From Druceiella hillmani (lineage: Eukaryota; Arthropoda; Insecta; Lepidoptera; Hepialidae): a DNA stretch of 64,000 bases. The stretch is taken from positions 12,655,001 through 12,719,000 of the forward strand of contig JAYKKI010000006.1 of assembly GCA_039881145.1 (NCBI GenBank), written 5' to 3'. The position numbers were made by a program, and so were the translations under genes. A model generated the notes under the pieces. The model was not told the origin of the DNA. It did not search any database and saw only the letters and a list, made by a program, of their open reading frames with translations. Shown here piece after piece: positions 12,191 through 23,501 of this stretch. The first letter of the stretch is position 1. Each line of letters begins with the position of its first letter.

Positions 12191-13604
12191 TCTATAATAT
12201 AAAAAAGAAATTTGAAGCATGCCTAAATTTTGTGAAAATATTAACACAATCATAATAGTGATATTTTGGAATTAAAACTTTCAAAAGAAATCATATATTT
12301 GAAAAAGGTAGTCCACAATGATAAGGGTCAGCCAGAAGTCCTTCAGATCTTACCATTAAATGGCAAGATAACATTTGGACCCTAACATTTGGACAGCTCT
12401 CCATATTTTTGTAACTATACCGGTTACAATAATAATACTTAAGGTAAACGGAGCTTTAGTAAGCTTAAGCTAATTAAAATGTAGCTTAGGTCCACTCTAG
12501 CAGAAGACAAACTTTTTAATCTAACCTCTTTTTATAATGATATAGCTCAGACATTGTCATACAAGGAGATCATAAACAAACTTGGAAAAAGTGCATAAGC
12601 AACAAAATTTGTTCTCTCGCAATAGATTTTTATAAGCATTGTTACATTACATAATTAGCACCATTATCGAAGTTGGTTATGCCTATTGATGTCATCAAAG
12701 AATGTTGGCCAAATTTTTATTTATCCGTTAGAAAATAACTTATTTGTAAAATAAATATTACAGGCAACTGACCTCTTTATTAATGTAATTTTTGCAATAA
12801 ATACCTTGGTACCCACTTAATTAATTGTCATTTTACATCAACTCTTCCTAGAGGTATAAGCAGTGTAGTGCCAATGAATGTTTTGAATCGATAAATTAGA
12901 GAGACCTAAAATGTTTTCGAGATTTCCCATTCTCGAACGGACCTCTGCTTTTACACTTAATATATTAAGGGGCAAGCAAGGGAGCGCTATATTTGGATCT
13001 CACTCCATCTTAAAAGTAGCCTTGGGCTGCCCGCTGAACTGCACCACTTGACACTTGGAGCCTATCAGTTTAAACAGAGTCAATCCTATATCCAGACACA
13101 TGTCAATAAGGGTGGAATGTATTCACTTTTCATACACAAAGAAGGTAAATAGTTCTAAAATCTACAATATCTGGATAACCGTCAGTGGATGTAAGGGTAG
13201 TTAGCTGTTGTACTCATGTCGCATATGTATTATGTGTTACATTTGATGGTACCGTTAGAGGATTGTCAACTGGCAAATCAGGAGCAGACAGAGAAAAACG
13301 ACAAATAAAAAAATATACTGTAATAACTATTAAAAGTACTTAATTATATTGTGTTATAAAGTAATCAAAAGTGTTATAAAATAATAGCTAATGGTTTTTG
13401 TTTCTAATTGTTGACTAATACTTGTTTGTTTTTAGATTATGATTTGGTTATTATACATATTTTTAGAAAAAACTGAAAAAAATAGCAGATTCTCTTATTT
13501 CATTTAATCTTTATACTATATGAAATTGCATTATATTATTATTTTAATAAACAAGAATAGCAGTATAGTTTGTTGTTTTTTTAAAAAACTTGTTTTCTAG
13601 ACAC
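12191..13604. other. AT-rich non-coding stretch between transposon relics
   Basis: No convincing frame. The patch 12960-13090 has a more mixed base composition (GCCTTGGGCTGCCCGCTGAA) and might be a further eroded element, but I could not match it to a family. Confidence 0.4.
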
Positions 13605-14327
13605 TTAACTGTTTTAGTGCCATGGTTTTTTACTCATATATACTTAAAAATGCCAAAGAAATCTTTTGTTTTTGATGTCACTTCCCCTTTTCTCAAAAAA
13701 AAACTGTATCTCTTCCAAAAATTATCCAATTTTAATAATTTTTTCGGTGTTTTCTTAATAAAAACTTGTACAAGGATAATAAAATACAAAGAAAATTATG
13801 GAAATATATATTGTGAACAAAAATTATAACAAAAACCGAAATCAAGGTCACATCGTATTTTCGCAGTCCGGTACATCCTCCGTATCAGCAAAATAATTGT
13901 TATCGTCACTATTAACACTATCGCTCAAAATCTGTATTACGCCAAATTGTGTAGTATCCTTTTTATATTGTAATTACTAATAATATTAAAATTTTATGTA
14001 ACACGCAGAAAGATAAAAAATTAATAATATTGAACTTTATGTAACACGTAGAAAGATAAAAAATTAATAATACTGAACTTTATATTACACGGAGAAAGAT
14101 AAAAAATTAATAATAATGAACTTTATGTAACACGTAGAAAGATAAAAAATTAATAATATTGAACTTTATGTAACACGTAGAAAGATAAAAAATTAGAGAT
14201 GCGTGCGAGCGACCTCTTCTACCGTGCGCTATACAGCAACTGATTTCGTGAGCGTCGTCGCGCTTGTGGCAAATTTAGTTAGAACGCGAACGAGCACGAT
14301 GGCGCTCGTCGGCACTCAAATGGTTAA
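13605..14327 (-). mobile_element. Non-autonomous piggyBac-like element, copy A
   Basis: Bounded by TTAA at 13605-13608 and 14324-14327, the piggyBac target site. Inside are terminal inverted repeats close to CCGTTTNAGTGCC. It is inverted relative to copies B (22854-23501) and C (31966-32558). Compared with them it has lost a segment with the transposase start codon and first residues, and gained an array of five 43-bp units (13977-14196). A remnant of the acidic N-terminal region (ILSDSVNSDDNNYFADTEDV) reads on the minus strand at about 13848-13953. The GC-rich subterminal region near 14200-14320 has GAGCACGATGGCGCTCGTC, a small palindrome. Confidence 0.85.
13977..14196. repeat. 43-bp tandem array inside piggyBac copy A, 5 units
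   Basis: The block AGATAAAAAA recurs at 14011, 14054, 14097, 14140 and 14183, exactly 43 bp apart. The other block of the unit is TTTATGTAACACGTAGAA. Copies B and C each contain this unit only once (near 22985-23040 and 32060-32115), so the array expanded after the family spread. Confidence 0.93.
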
Positions 14328-14797
14328 ATAAAAAATAAAATCTCTTATTAATGCATGGTCTTCTGAATCTATAACTAATGAAATAATGAGGAGAGGCCTC
14401 TTTACACCAATTCATCTTTATGAATCAATGAACATTGTCTCTGGTGAAGTCTTGCAACTAATCTCAGTTGCTTTTTATTGAGCCCTTGAAGAGAATCCTC
14501 TTGTGATTTCAATAATTCCTTAGAGTTTATTACAGTTAATAAAATGAAGATCAAATGGTCAATTCAGTTAAAAAGTTACAAGGCAAATTGAAAATTGTTT
14601 CAAATTCAGCTTATTTAATATACTAAAGTTAATATATTAGTGATGTACACATTTTTATTACTGTATATCTGAGGGTCTTTAAGTAATTTAAAAAAAAATC
14701 AATATTGCACATGGAATGAAATGTGTTAGGTTGTATATATTTACAGGTGCCAAAACTGAAACTAACATCATATATTAAGATAAATATTTAATTTTTA

Positions 14798-14960
14798 GGG
14801 TTCTAATCCTCAAAAGGAAAAAACAGAATCATTATAATATCACTCAGGTGTCCGTCCATTTATCACCGCATTTTTCTTAGAAACCACTTAACGTGCAAAC
14901 TTTAAATTTGGCATAGACTAGCTATATTTTTTGTGAATCTCCCATAGGTCGGTCAGTGAA
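14798..14960 (-). repeat. Degenerate insect-type short repeat (family R0), tail fragment
   Basis: TTTTTAGGGTTCTAATCCTC, then AGGAAAAAACAGAATCATTA and GTGTCCGTCCATTTATC. This is the reverse complement of the R0-type tail (GGACAGAC..., GTTCCGTTTTTCC..., ACGGAACCCTAAAA). The rest of the element toward 15040 is too diverged to trace. Confidence 0.45.
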
Positions 14961-15049
14961 ATAAAATTTTTTATACTAAGATATTTATAAAGCAAAATGA
15001 TTTAATCATGGCCACACAAACAAATTTAGCCCAAAAATTTAAAAAATTG

Positions 15050-15130
15050 GCCAAGTGCTTCTGTGGTACAGTAGTTACGCTACTCAGCTATGATTCTGAA
15101 GACATAGGTGTGATTTTCACATGCGACGTA
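15050..15130 (+). repeat. tRNA-like SINE head
   Basis: An A-box-like TGGTACAGTAGTTA starts at about 15063 and a B-box-like GGTGTGATTTTC at about 15108. The spacing of about 45 bp is that of a tRNA internal promoter. The text between (ACTCAGCTATGATTCTGAAG) resembles tRNA-derived SINE heads. It cannot be a working tRNA because the arms do not pair properly. No poly(A) or tail repeat was recognised, so the 3' end is undefined. Confidence 0.45.
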
Positions 15131-16752
15131 TTTGACATTTTCACATTTCAAAATGTTAAATGGTAATTTTTCTTATCGATATACAACATCTAATGGTGCA
15201 TTTGAAAGGGGGCTAAAACATTCTGATGGCACATCGTGACGTACTTTCGGCCAGCTTTGCGTCTTCTCGGCTCTTTTTGACTTAACTCGGCCAGCTTTAT
15301 GTTTTGTCAGCTATCAGTGTTATAAAAAAATTAAAATATACATTTTCAATAGATTGTTAACAAATTTTTGTTGGATAAATTGATGTTAATAAATTATTTC
15401 ATAAGAATAAAATAATAACATTAAATTAACATTTTATTATTAAGAACTATTTTAATATTTGTTTTTTTTAAGTGTCCTGGCAGATGTCAAACATCTAAGG
15501 TCGTGACAGCCATGGCCTTAGATTACATAAAACGTCTACGATCATGACGGCTCACAATTTTTTTTTGAGCAGTGTCAGCCATGACTTCTCAAATACTTAC
15601 CCTACGCCTTACACTCTACTCTAATAATTATGGTAAGTTTAAAGCAAATCAGTGTTTTAAGAGAGGGCCTTCCCTCTGTGAGTACAAAACTATTTTATCA
15701 AATAAAAGATAATATCCCAGATACCTTTCCCCGACAGATGGGACGGTTCTGTAGAAGCATGCTTCAGACTGCCCTGCGATGACATCCCACAAACTTTCCA
15801 GATTTTTCTTCTAATTGTCGTCGCTATTCTTTACACACGACACCAAACATTTTTTTCTATGCTAATCTGAAACAAAGTGACACAAAATTTATTTATCATG
15901 TAACACAAAATTTTTTTATTTTTACAGGTTACACACAAACCTGTCAGAATTTTCATCAACGGCACCCAACAGATTTGATGGTATGTACTGAATGGTCATA
16001 TTATTATTGTTTGTATGGTTATTGGAAATTAAAAACTTCGACAGTAAAACACTTCAGTCTTCTACTAATTGATATATCTTACTCAGTGACCTGAAGCAAG
16101 TGATAAAGATGTTTTTCGAATGTAATCTTTAAAACTTTAAAAAATCTTTTTTCTGTTAGTCACAATTCATGTTTGCCTAACTTAGTATCTTCTTATTTTA
16201 GATTACAGAGATTTGTACAACTCAGACTAATGTGAATAGATTCTTAAAAAATCTGTGTATTTGATTAATTGACGGCCACCTCGTGACAAGTATTTAGAAT
16301 ATAGTCATAATTTTGAATACCTATGGTATTCAGAATTATTTTGTGGGTAGATAGGGAGAATTATTATGCAGGTTGATGGGGAGATTCGTAATTGACACAG
16401 TCACCATTTTAACTTTTACCTGAGTGTGCACGCATAAGCAAAGGAAAGGATACATTTTTTGTATGTTTGTACAGCATGTAAATTCGAATATGACAAAGAT
16501 GCAGAGAGATAATTCTCTTCGATACCATGAAGAGAATAGTGAAGATTGTTTTCTGATATTCCGCATAAGGAAAAGTTATGATCATTTGAAAAATTTTAAT
16601 AAAATTAGTTGCACGCTTTGAAAAAATATACATTCCATTCTAAACCTTGAAATGTTTTTAATTTTATAGAAAAAAATCAGATTTTTTATTGAAGAAATTC
16701 AATGATATTTTATGATATGAGAATGAAAAATGTGGAAAACATGGTAATAATC

Positions 16753-16850
16753 TTATTGTTGTAATCTTTGAACTATGCTTTCCGTCATTGTTGTAAACTT
16801 TGAATTATGCTTGCCGTCATTGTTGTAAACTTTGAACTATTCTTTCTGTT
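16753..16850. repeat. 32-bp tandem repeat, 3 copies
   Basis: TTGTTGTAA starts at 16756, 16788 and 16820. The unit includes CTTTGAACTATGCTTTCCGT. Copies two and three carry point changes. Flanking DNA on both sides (15140-16750 and 16851-17975) is AT-rich with no supported gene. Confidence 0.85.
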
Positions 16851-17981
16851 ATTCCCTTCAGGTTATTAGAAGAATCACCTCTCTGCAGTTTTGTTATATT
16901 CATCTCTACAGATTACATTTATAACAAAACACATGTCATTACAATCATTTAATTTCTGTGCCAAATAGACAAACATACAGACAAGAAAGCGAGCTAAAAT
17001 TGCATTGTCATCTAGTTCTGAGATCCAGACAACAAAGAGAGCTAATAAAAATATGGTAATATGACGCGAACAGGTATTTACATAATTTTTAGGAACAAAT
17101 ATTCCTTCTGAAATTGATATATGAAAACAGGCACCACTTTAAGAACGGAATGACGTTTATACCTTAGGGGGGGGGTGGTAAAAGAAAAGAGTAAAAGACT
17201 CAAGGAAAATTTTTGGGATGTTGAAGTGTAGAGGGGCAATGACTGATACAAAAAAAGGTGAAAAATTATGTTAGTTGTGAAGTTTAAAAATTCTGGGGAT
17301 CTAGAAAATGCTTGGGTTCTCAAAGGATTTGAAATTAGTTTGAGAATCTCTGATCTACAATACTATTTTATACACAAACATTTTCCAAAACATCCTACAC
17401 AATGGTGAAACTCCATCAAAATACATCTAGTAGAATTCATGTTATATGCTAACAGACTGATAGACAGATGTTGCCTTTTATGTATATAGAGATAAAGTAA
17501 CAGAAAATATGGTTATGTAAATATGTAGTTTGCGATGGTTACATGCGTCCAATTCCATCATTATGTTCTATTATTGTTATATTCTTCGGGTCGAAGATAT
17601 TTCATCGGCAGAAACTTTGTAGTTATACTTTATTATTATTTATAACAAAAATACAATTAATCAATAACAATGTCAGAGAAAACGTCTAAAAAGGAAAAGA
17701 TATTATACCAATAAAAATACATCTAGTAATACGCATTTTTTGCCAAATAATTAACGTAAATTAGTACGCAGATAATTAAGATTCCGCGGCAGCCAATGCT
17801 AATAAAGGTTTGTCTAATGTTGAGACAAATGTAACTGTTCAAATTTTAAATATATGTTTTTCCATTTTCATATCTGAAATGCTGTTTTCTAGAAGTGAAT
17901 CATGAATAAATAAAATGTTTATACGTACATTAATAACCATATGAATAAATGCCCAGAATGATTTCCCTTTTTATCCATATC

Positions 17982-17982
17982 A

Positions 17983-18020
<38 letters not shown>

Positions 18021-18045
18021 GTATATATATATATATATATGTATG

Positions 18046-18084
<39 letters not shown>
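17982..18084. repeat. (TA)n / TATG microsatellite
   Basis: Three long TA runs separated twice by GTATGTATGTG. The open frames that cross it in all directions (poly Tyr-Ile) are artefacts. Confidence 0.98.
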
Positions 18085-18086
<2 letters not shown>

Positions 18087-19766
18087 GATAAGCCGTACTT
18101 CATAATGCAAGGCAGCACAATATGCAGAGTTGCTTACCTCTCCACTATTACCACAGCAACTACATTTAAATTTCAGAACAGTAAAATTTATTGATAACAT
18201 TTTATGGCAAAATTGTACATTTCATTGCTATGCAATTTCGAAGCCGAGTGGTCTTATTGATAGAGATTTAAGTGAAAAGAGATTTTTTTGATCTTAGGTT
18301 AGTTCAATAATATTAAGATTAAATAATGGTACAAGATTCTTGTCAAAATATGAAAACATTTTTTGCATTCTTTAAGTAGTTAACATGATATTTTAATGTC
18401 TGTTAAGGTAGTTGTAATATTGAAAATAATTTTTTTTTCAAACTCTTACTATAAAATCATATTAACAGTGTGTAAAAAAATTAGTTTTGCGTTTTTAAGT
18501 AGTGAAGTACCTACTTTGTGAGATTGATTTTTTCCAAAACTAAAGGGTAAATATTTTTTTTTTAAAGATTACAATATTTACATTGACTTAGTTTTTTAAA
18601 CAAATTGCTCAATGCGATTTAAAAAAATAAAGTGTTGTGAAATTACTACTATTTTTTCTCTAATGTTAATTGCGCAAGTTTTGAGTTTTGAGAGCGATGT
18701 TTACAAGAACTAAACAGGAAATATTTTTTTCAAAATGTTAATATAACATAATTTTATATTGACATGTTTTTTAGACAAATCGCTATACAAGTCTTTTAAA
18801 TAAAATTAAAACTGGGAAATGACTACTTTTGTATGTACCTGTAATGTTGATTGGTTGTACAATTTTTGAGAGTGATTTTTACCAATACTAAACGGTAAAT
18901 ATATTTTTTTGCAAAATTTTAATATAGCATCATTTTACGTTGACTTAGTTTCAGATAATTTTAAATTCATTTTTTCTTATTTTATATATAAGTGAGGTAT
19001 CATTTGGAAGAGCTCGTTATGGGGAATATAAAACTATTTTCATTAGTAATTTAAATTTAATATTTCTTTTGTAAGTAAAAAAAAATGTATGAAAATAGAG
19101 CATCCAATCCGTCCTTCCCTCCCATTATTTTTGAACCTACTCCAACAGTTCAATGTTCAGCAAACTTACTCCAGTTACTAAACCAAAAATCATAAGAAAC
19201 GGGTTGATAAAATCTTTATATAGTTTATCCTAGATATTTCAATTTTTTGCAATACACGCTAAGTTTTTATGTCTGTAAAAAATATAGTTTAGTATTTAGT
19301 AGTAGGCAATATATGTAGTGTAGGGAACCTTAGTAATGTGAACCTTAGGTCTAAACAAACCTGACAGGCTTATTTTAAGGTTTTTATCTTCCATCAGGTA
19401 AATCAGTTTATAATAATTAAGAGACTGAAATTGTTATTACTATTTACTCAAATATTAAAAATTATTGATAGTAAAATTATAAGAACCATAAAAATAGCGT
19501 TTAAAAAAATGTTTAACATTTCCTTTTCTAAGTAACCTTGGGTAAATTTGTCACTTGTCTCTACGTAATTATACTTTAGTTGTGCTTTTTACACCGTGCT
19601 ACTATCACTAGTAATCATCCAAATTACTCTAACATAAAACTAAAGTATACAGAGGCAGTATTCATAAACACATGTAGGTATTAATGTAGGCAAACATTAA
19701 TATGATGAAATGGAACAAATACAAAGTGATGTAATTTTTTTACATTAGCATAGCAAAAGTGACGAA
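18085..19766. other. AT-rich non-coding stretch with loose local repeats
   Basis: No gene seen. Between 18420 and 18960 the pattern 'AAATATTTTTTT...TTAATATA...TTTACATTGACTTAGTTTTT' returns about three times at 160-190 bp spacing with strong divergence (near 18548, 18720 and 18898), so an old degenerate tandem array is likely. Confidence 0.45.
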
Positions 19767-20395
19767 TATCATGATACTATCAATATTATGTGTTGTCTTC
19801 ATATTTCATGCTATTATTGGGTGACTTAATGACTATTTCTTTGAATATCATGATACTATCAATATTATGTGTTGTCCTCATATTTCATGCTATTATTGGG
19901 TGACTTAATGACTATTTCTTTGAATATCATGATACTATCAATATTATGTGTTGTCTTCATATTTCATTCTATTATTGGGCGACTTAATGACTATTTCTTT
20001 GAATATCATAATACTATCAATATTATGTGTTGTCTTCATATTTCATGCTATTATTGGGTGACTTAATGACTATTTCTTTGAATATGATGATGCTATCAAT
20101 ATTATGTGTTGTCTCATATTTCATACTATTATTGGGTGACTTAATGACTATTTCTTTTAATATCACGATACTATCAATATTATGTGTTGTCTTCATATTT
20201 CATGCTATTATTGGGTGACTTAATGACTATTTCTTTGAATATCATGATACTATCAATATTATGTGTTGTCTTCATATTTCATGCTATTATTGGGTGACTT
20301 AATGACTATTTCTTTGAATATCATGATACTATAAATATTATGTGTTGTCTTCATATTTCATGCTATTATTGGGTGACTTATGACTATTTCTTTTT
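19767..20395. repeat. 79-bp minisatellite, 8 copies
   Basis: Units start at 19767, 19846, 19925, 20004, 20083, 20161, 20240 and 20319. The core is TATCATGATACTATCAATAT then TATGTGTTGTCTTCATATTT and TTGGGTGACTTAATGAC. The unit starts with the 10-bp palindrome TATCATGATA. One unit is a base shorter. Frames shift along the array, so the 63-65-codon open frames here are not genes. Confidence 0.95.
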
Positions 20396-20486
20396 TCGGT
20401 TAATATTTGAGGTTTCATTTACAGGTCAAATTATATTCAAACAGGACTATGCAATGGAGAAACAGAAATTATATAAAAAGGAAATA

Positions 20487-20825
20487 GTAGATACAGAATA
20501 AATAAAAATAATATCTATATATTAATAAGCCAAGAGAAAACCTTGTACCCCTTTTTAAGCATGTTTCGTACACAGATGAGTGTGGGATTTGGCACAGTTA
20601 AAGCTTATATGAAGAAGGAGTGCAGAAAGCTAAAATTTACATATAATATGTTTTTTAAATACATTAAATTATATATTACAAATACACTTAAAGATTCATC
20701 GTTTACGTAACAATAAAAGATTCAATGATTACTTTCATACTGTTAACACATAATAGTCTGTAGTCAGAGATTGTCAGAACAGAGTAGAGATTGTCACCAA
20801 AGAGTTTTAAAATGTTAGATTGAGT
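20487..20825 (-). repeat. Interspersed repeat family R1, copy 2
   Basis: Reverse-strand match to 740-1165, with the blocks AGAGTAGAGATTGTCACCAA, AAAGATTCAATGATTAC, ATATATTACAAATACACTTA and ATCTATATATTAATAAG. It contains a middle segment (about 20560-20630) that copy 1 lacks, so either copy 1 is internally deleted or copy 2 has an insertion. Confidence 0.65.
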
Positions 20826-20960
20826 TTCGAGCTGTGAATTAATGTTATGTGTTTTCAAATGTTCCTTTTTCAATAATCTGTGGAGTGTACGTCAAGGCCA
20901 AAAGTGTTTATTTTATATTTTGTGTAATAGATATGTGTTTTACATATTTATGAAATACGT

Positions 20961-21086
20961 CTTGCTTAATATACACCTGTTGCAAAGGGAAATATCTGTC
21001 AGCTTGCTTAATATTCACCTGTCACAAAAGGAAATATCTGTCAGCTTGCTTAATATTCACTTGTCGTAAAAGGAAAATTTTGTAGC
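20961..21086. repeat. 42-bp tandem repeat, 3 copies
   Basis: Units begin CTTGCTTAATAT at 20961, 21003 and 21045 and contain CACCTGT and GGAAATATCTGTCAG. The third copy is diverged at its end. The reading frame over it is open only because 42 is divisible by three. Confidence 0.9.
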
Positions 21087-21739
21087 AGCAATCTGAATTG
21101 ACTTACTCTCGTCTACCTATTAGTGTTTTCAACAAAGTGAATAGGGTAAAGACATTACATTCAAATTTTGACTCCTAGTAAAGAAAAATAGGCCAAGTGT
21201 ATGTTGGTGAAGATACATAAAGCGTTCCGCAATTGTTTATATCTATTCCGTAGGTGTCCCTAATGTAAATAATTTTAATTGAAAGTTTAATCAAACACTC
21301 TTAGAGTTTATCATATTTTTTAAGCTAGTAGGTGAAAAGTTAGAGTGGACGAACACATCTCATGTTACTTTGATTTTGTGCAACTTGTACAATGGTACCC
21401 CACTTACAAATGGACGTTTGAAAAAAAATGTTTGAACTCACATGTTAGAATACCAGAAGCAAATTAAAGATTTTTTGATTTCGACCGTTTTTGAATAAAA
21501 GTGTAAACTTGGAATGAAATATTTATTTTTTTTATAGGTTATCACAGCCCGGACGCAATTAACATGTGAAGAAGGTCTGAAAAGAAGCGTTAAGCAAAAA
21601 AGATTGCGATACCAACGGATACAAATAATCCCGAAAAGTATGCAATTATTCACATTCACTGTAGCGAATATTATCAAACTAAATACACTAAACAAGTGCA
21701 ATCCTTTCATTTCAGAGGTTCAAGTATAAGATAAGTATA

Positions 21740-22790
21740 AACACCAGTGGTGGCTGACACCAAAAAATTTGGAGAAGAGGCAAAATGTTCATGTCACTTT
21801 ATCCAAAAATTTGTCACAGTCATCAGAGATTTGGGCACATTTACACCCTACCTCGACAGCTTTCCTACTGAAATTGTCAACTAGCATTTCCTGAATGATT
21901 CGGACTGTAATAAAACTATGTTTCACGTGTTGGCAACAAGGTTACAAGAATTTTTTCCTAATCTTGTTTATTTCACGTGGAATTACCACAAAGTTGGTCA
22001 CGGTAAGGGAGCTCTCAATGGAGTGGGTGCAACATGCCAGAGCACTACGGATAGACGAGTTGCAAGTGGTACTGATATTTTGTCGTTGGAAGACTTGATA
22101 AACAACCTTCGGAAAAGTTGTCCCGAAATGAAAGTTTCGACCATTTATAATGTAGATATCTCAGATAAAGAAGCATAACTCAGATCAACCGAAAACATAA
22201 AAACTTTTTCAGACGCTCTAAACGTTCATCAAGTTACAGGAAATGTATTTCTTCCCAATTGTTTAACAATGAATAGTATAAACTGCTTCTGCGATTTGAT
22301 CTCTACAATCATTATGTGACCAGTACTTTGGATTATTCATCAATTAATTTGAAATCTCGTCTCCATATTGAGGGAGTATATGGGGCACAATTTGATTCTG
22401 ATGATGAACAATAGCATCACTGATAGCTTTGAAAAACACAAAGCAGTCTCAAAAATTTCCACAGCCCTCTATCACATCATTTTGCCATAAGACATGCCAG
22501 CTTGAAGATGCACCGTACACCTCAACATCAAAATTACTAAGGAATGCCAATTTTATGCTAGTCAAACTTTTTCACAGAAAAACAGTATACGAATTATGTA
22601 GCCATATGTACAAGGGTTGAAGAAGACAGTGAAGTTCAGGTGATATTCTATAAAATGTGTGATAACACTAGAAAACATTTTAAAATTGGTGACAATGATA
22701 TTTCTTTCATCACTTGGAGCTAGATTATAGAAGAACTACCAGCTCGGAACTTAAAAATGGATTTTTTTTTGCTTTCGATAAAAGCATTAA
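21740..22790 (+). pseudogene. Decayed 3' part of a DNA-transposon transposase (GHGKGA-type)
   Basis: The best block, 21918-22175, reads WNYHKVGHGKGALNGVGATC and then STTDRRVASGTDI and SLEDLINNL. I recall GHGKGAxDGVG...KRTADRxVA as a conserved part of a transposon protein common in invertebrate genomes, but I cannot name its superfamily with certainty. Downstream, after stops, are a Ser/Thr-rich linker and a C-terminal block in mixed frames: MLVKLFHRKTVYE (about 22552), then ILYKMCDNTRKHFKIGDNDI (about 22640) and IIEELPARNLKM. This fits one protein tail, VKF-like then acidic then LP-like. Upstream of 21900 the frame is lost. It is a 5'-truncated, multiply broken relic without visible terminal repeats. 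Confidence 0.6.
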
Positions 22791-22853
22791 TATCTATAAG
22801 CAAGGCTGAAAAAATACTTCACCTTTTTTAAATTTTTGTATTGATTTTCGTTT

Positions 22854-23501
22854 TTAAACCTTTGAGTGCCGACGAGCGCTCGTGCGCGTACTAACTGAAT
22901 TTCCCACGAGCACGATGGCGCTCGTGAAATCAGTTGCTGTTTAGCGTGCGGTAGGGGAAGTCGTTCGCAGCCATCACTAATTTTTGTTCTTTCCACGTGT
23001 TACATAAAGTTCAAATTATAATATTAGTAGTAATTACAATATAAAAAGGATCCAGGAAAAGAAAATTTTTAACCCATAATGTCGGAATACGAAAATAATT
23101 CTAATGAAATTGTTTGTTTTTCAAGTTGTGAAGAAAGTGGGAGTGACATTGTGGTGTGCTCACAATTTGGTGTAATGCAAATTTTGAGTGATAGTGATAA
23201 TAGTGACGATAACAATTATTTTGCTGGGGAATGTTCCGGACTGCGAAAATATGATGTGGCCTTGATTTCAGTTTTAGTTATAATTTTTGTTCACGATATA
23301 TATTTCCATAATTTTCTTTGTATTTTATTATCCTTGTACAAGTTTTTAATAAGAAAACACTGAAAAAATTATTAAAATTAGGTAATTTTTGGAAGAGATA
23401 CAATTTTTTTTCGAGACAAGGGTAAATGATATCAAAAAGAAAAGTTTCTCAGACATTTTTAAGTATATATGAGTAAAAAACCATGGCACTAAAACGGTTA
23501 A
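22854..23501 (+). mobile_element. Non-autonomous piggyBac-like element, copy B
   Basis: TTAA at 22854-22857 and 23498-23501. The left end reads ACCTTTGAGTGCCGACGAGC (one base off the family's CCGTTTGAGTGCC) and the right end GGCACTAAAACGG. The subterminal palindrome CACGAGC...GCTCGTG lies at about 22900. It carries the truncated transposase-start frame at 23079 and, like copy A, a segment TGTATTTTATTATCCTTGTA near 23320 that copy C lacks. Confidence 0.88.
23079..23363 (+). pseudogene. Truncated piggyBac transposase N-terminus in copy B
   Basis: ATG at 23079 starts MSEYENNSNEIVCFSSCEES and continues with SQFGVMQILSDSDNSDDNN. The acidic, Ser/Asp-rich, disordered start is typical of piggyBac transposases. 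The DDBD and catalytic parts are absent. A 5-bp loss near 23226-23235 relative to copy C shifts the frame, so the last 40 or so codons (hydrophobic, LISVLVIIF) are read from what is non-coding DNA in copy C. The product would be 94 residues, with no transposase activity expected. Confidence 0.75.

Noticed and set aside
17919..18200. Tyr/Ile repeat frames
   Set aside because: Translation of a TA microsatellite.
18238..18290. tRNA-Leu/Ser-like GCCGAGTGGTCT
   Set aside because: No B box or pairing arms follow. An isolated motif match.
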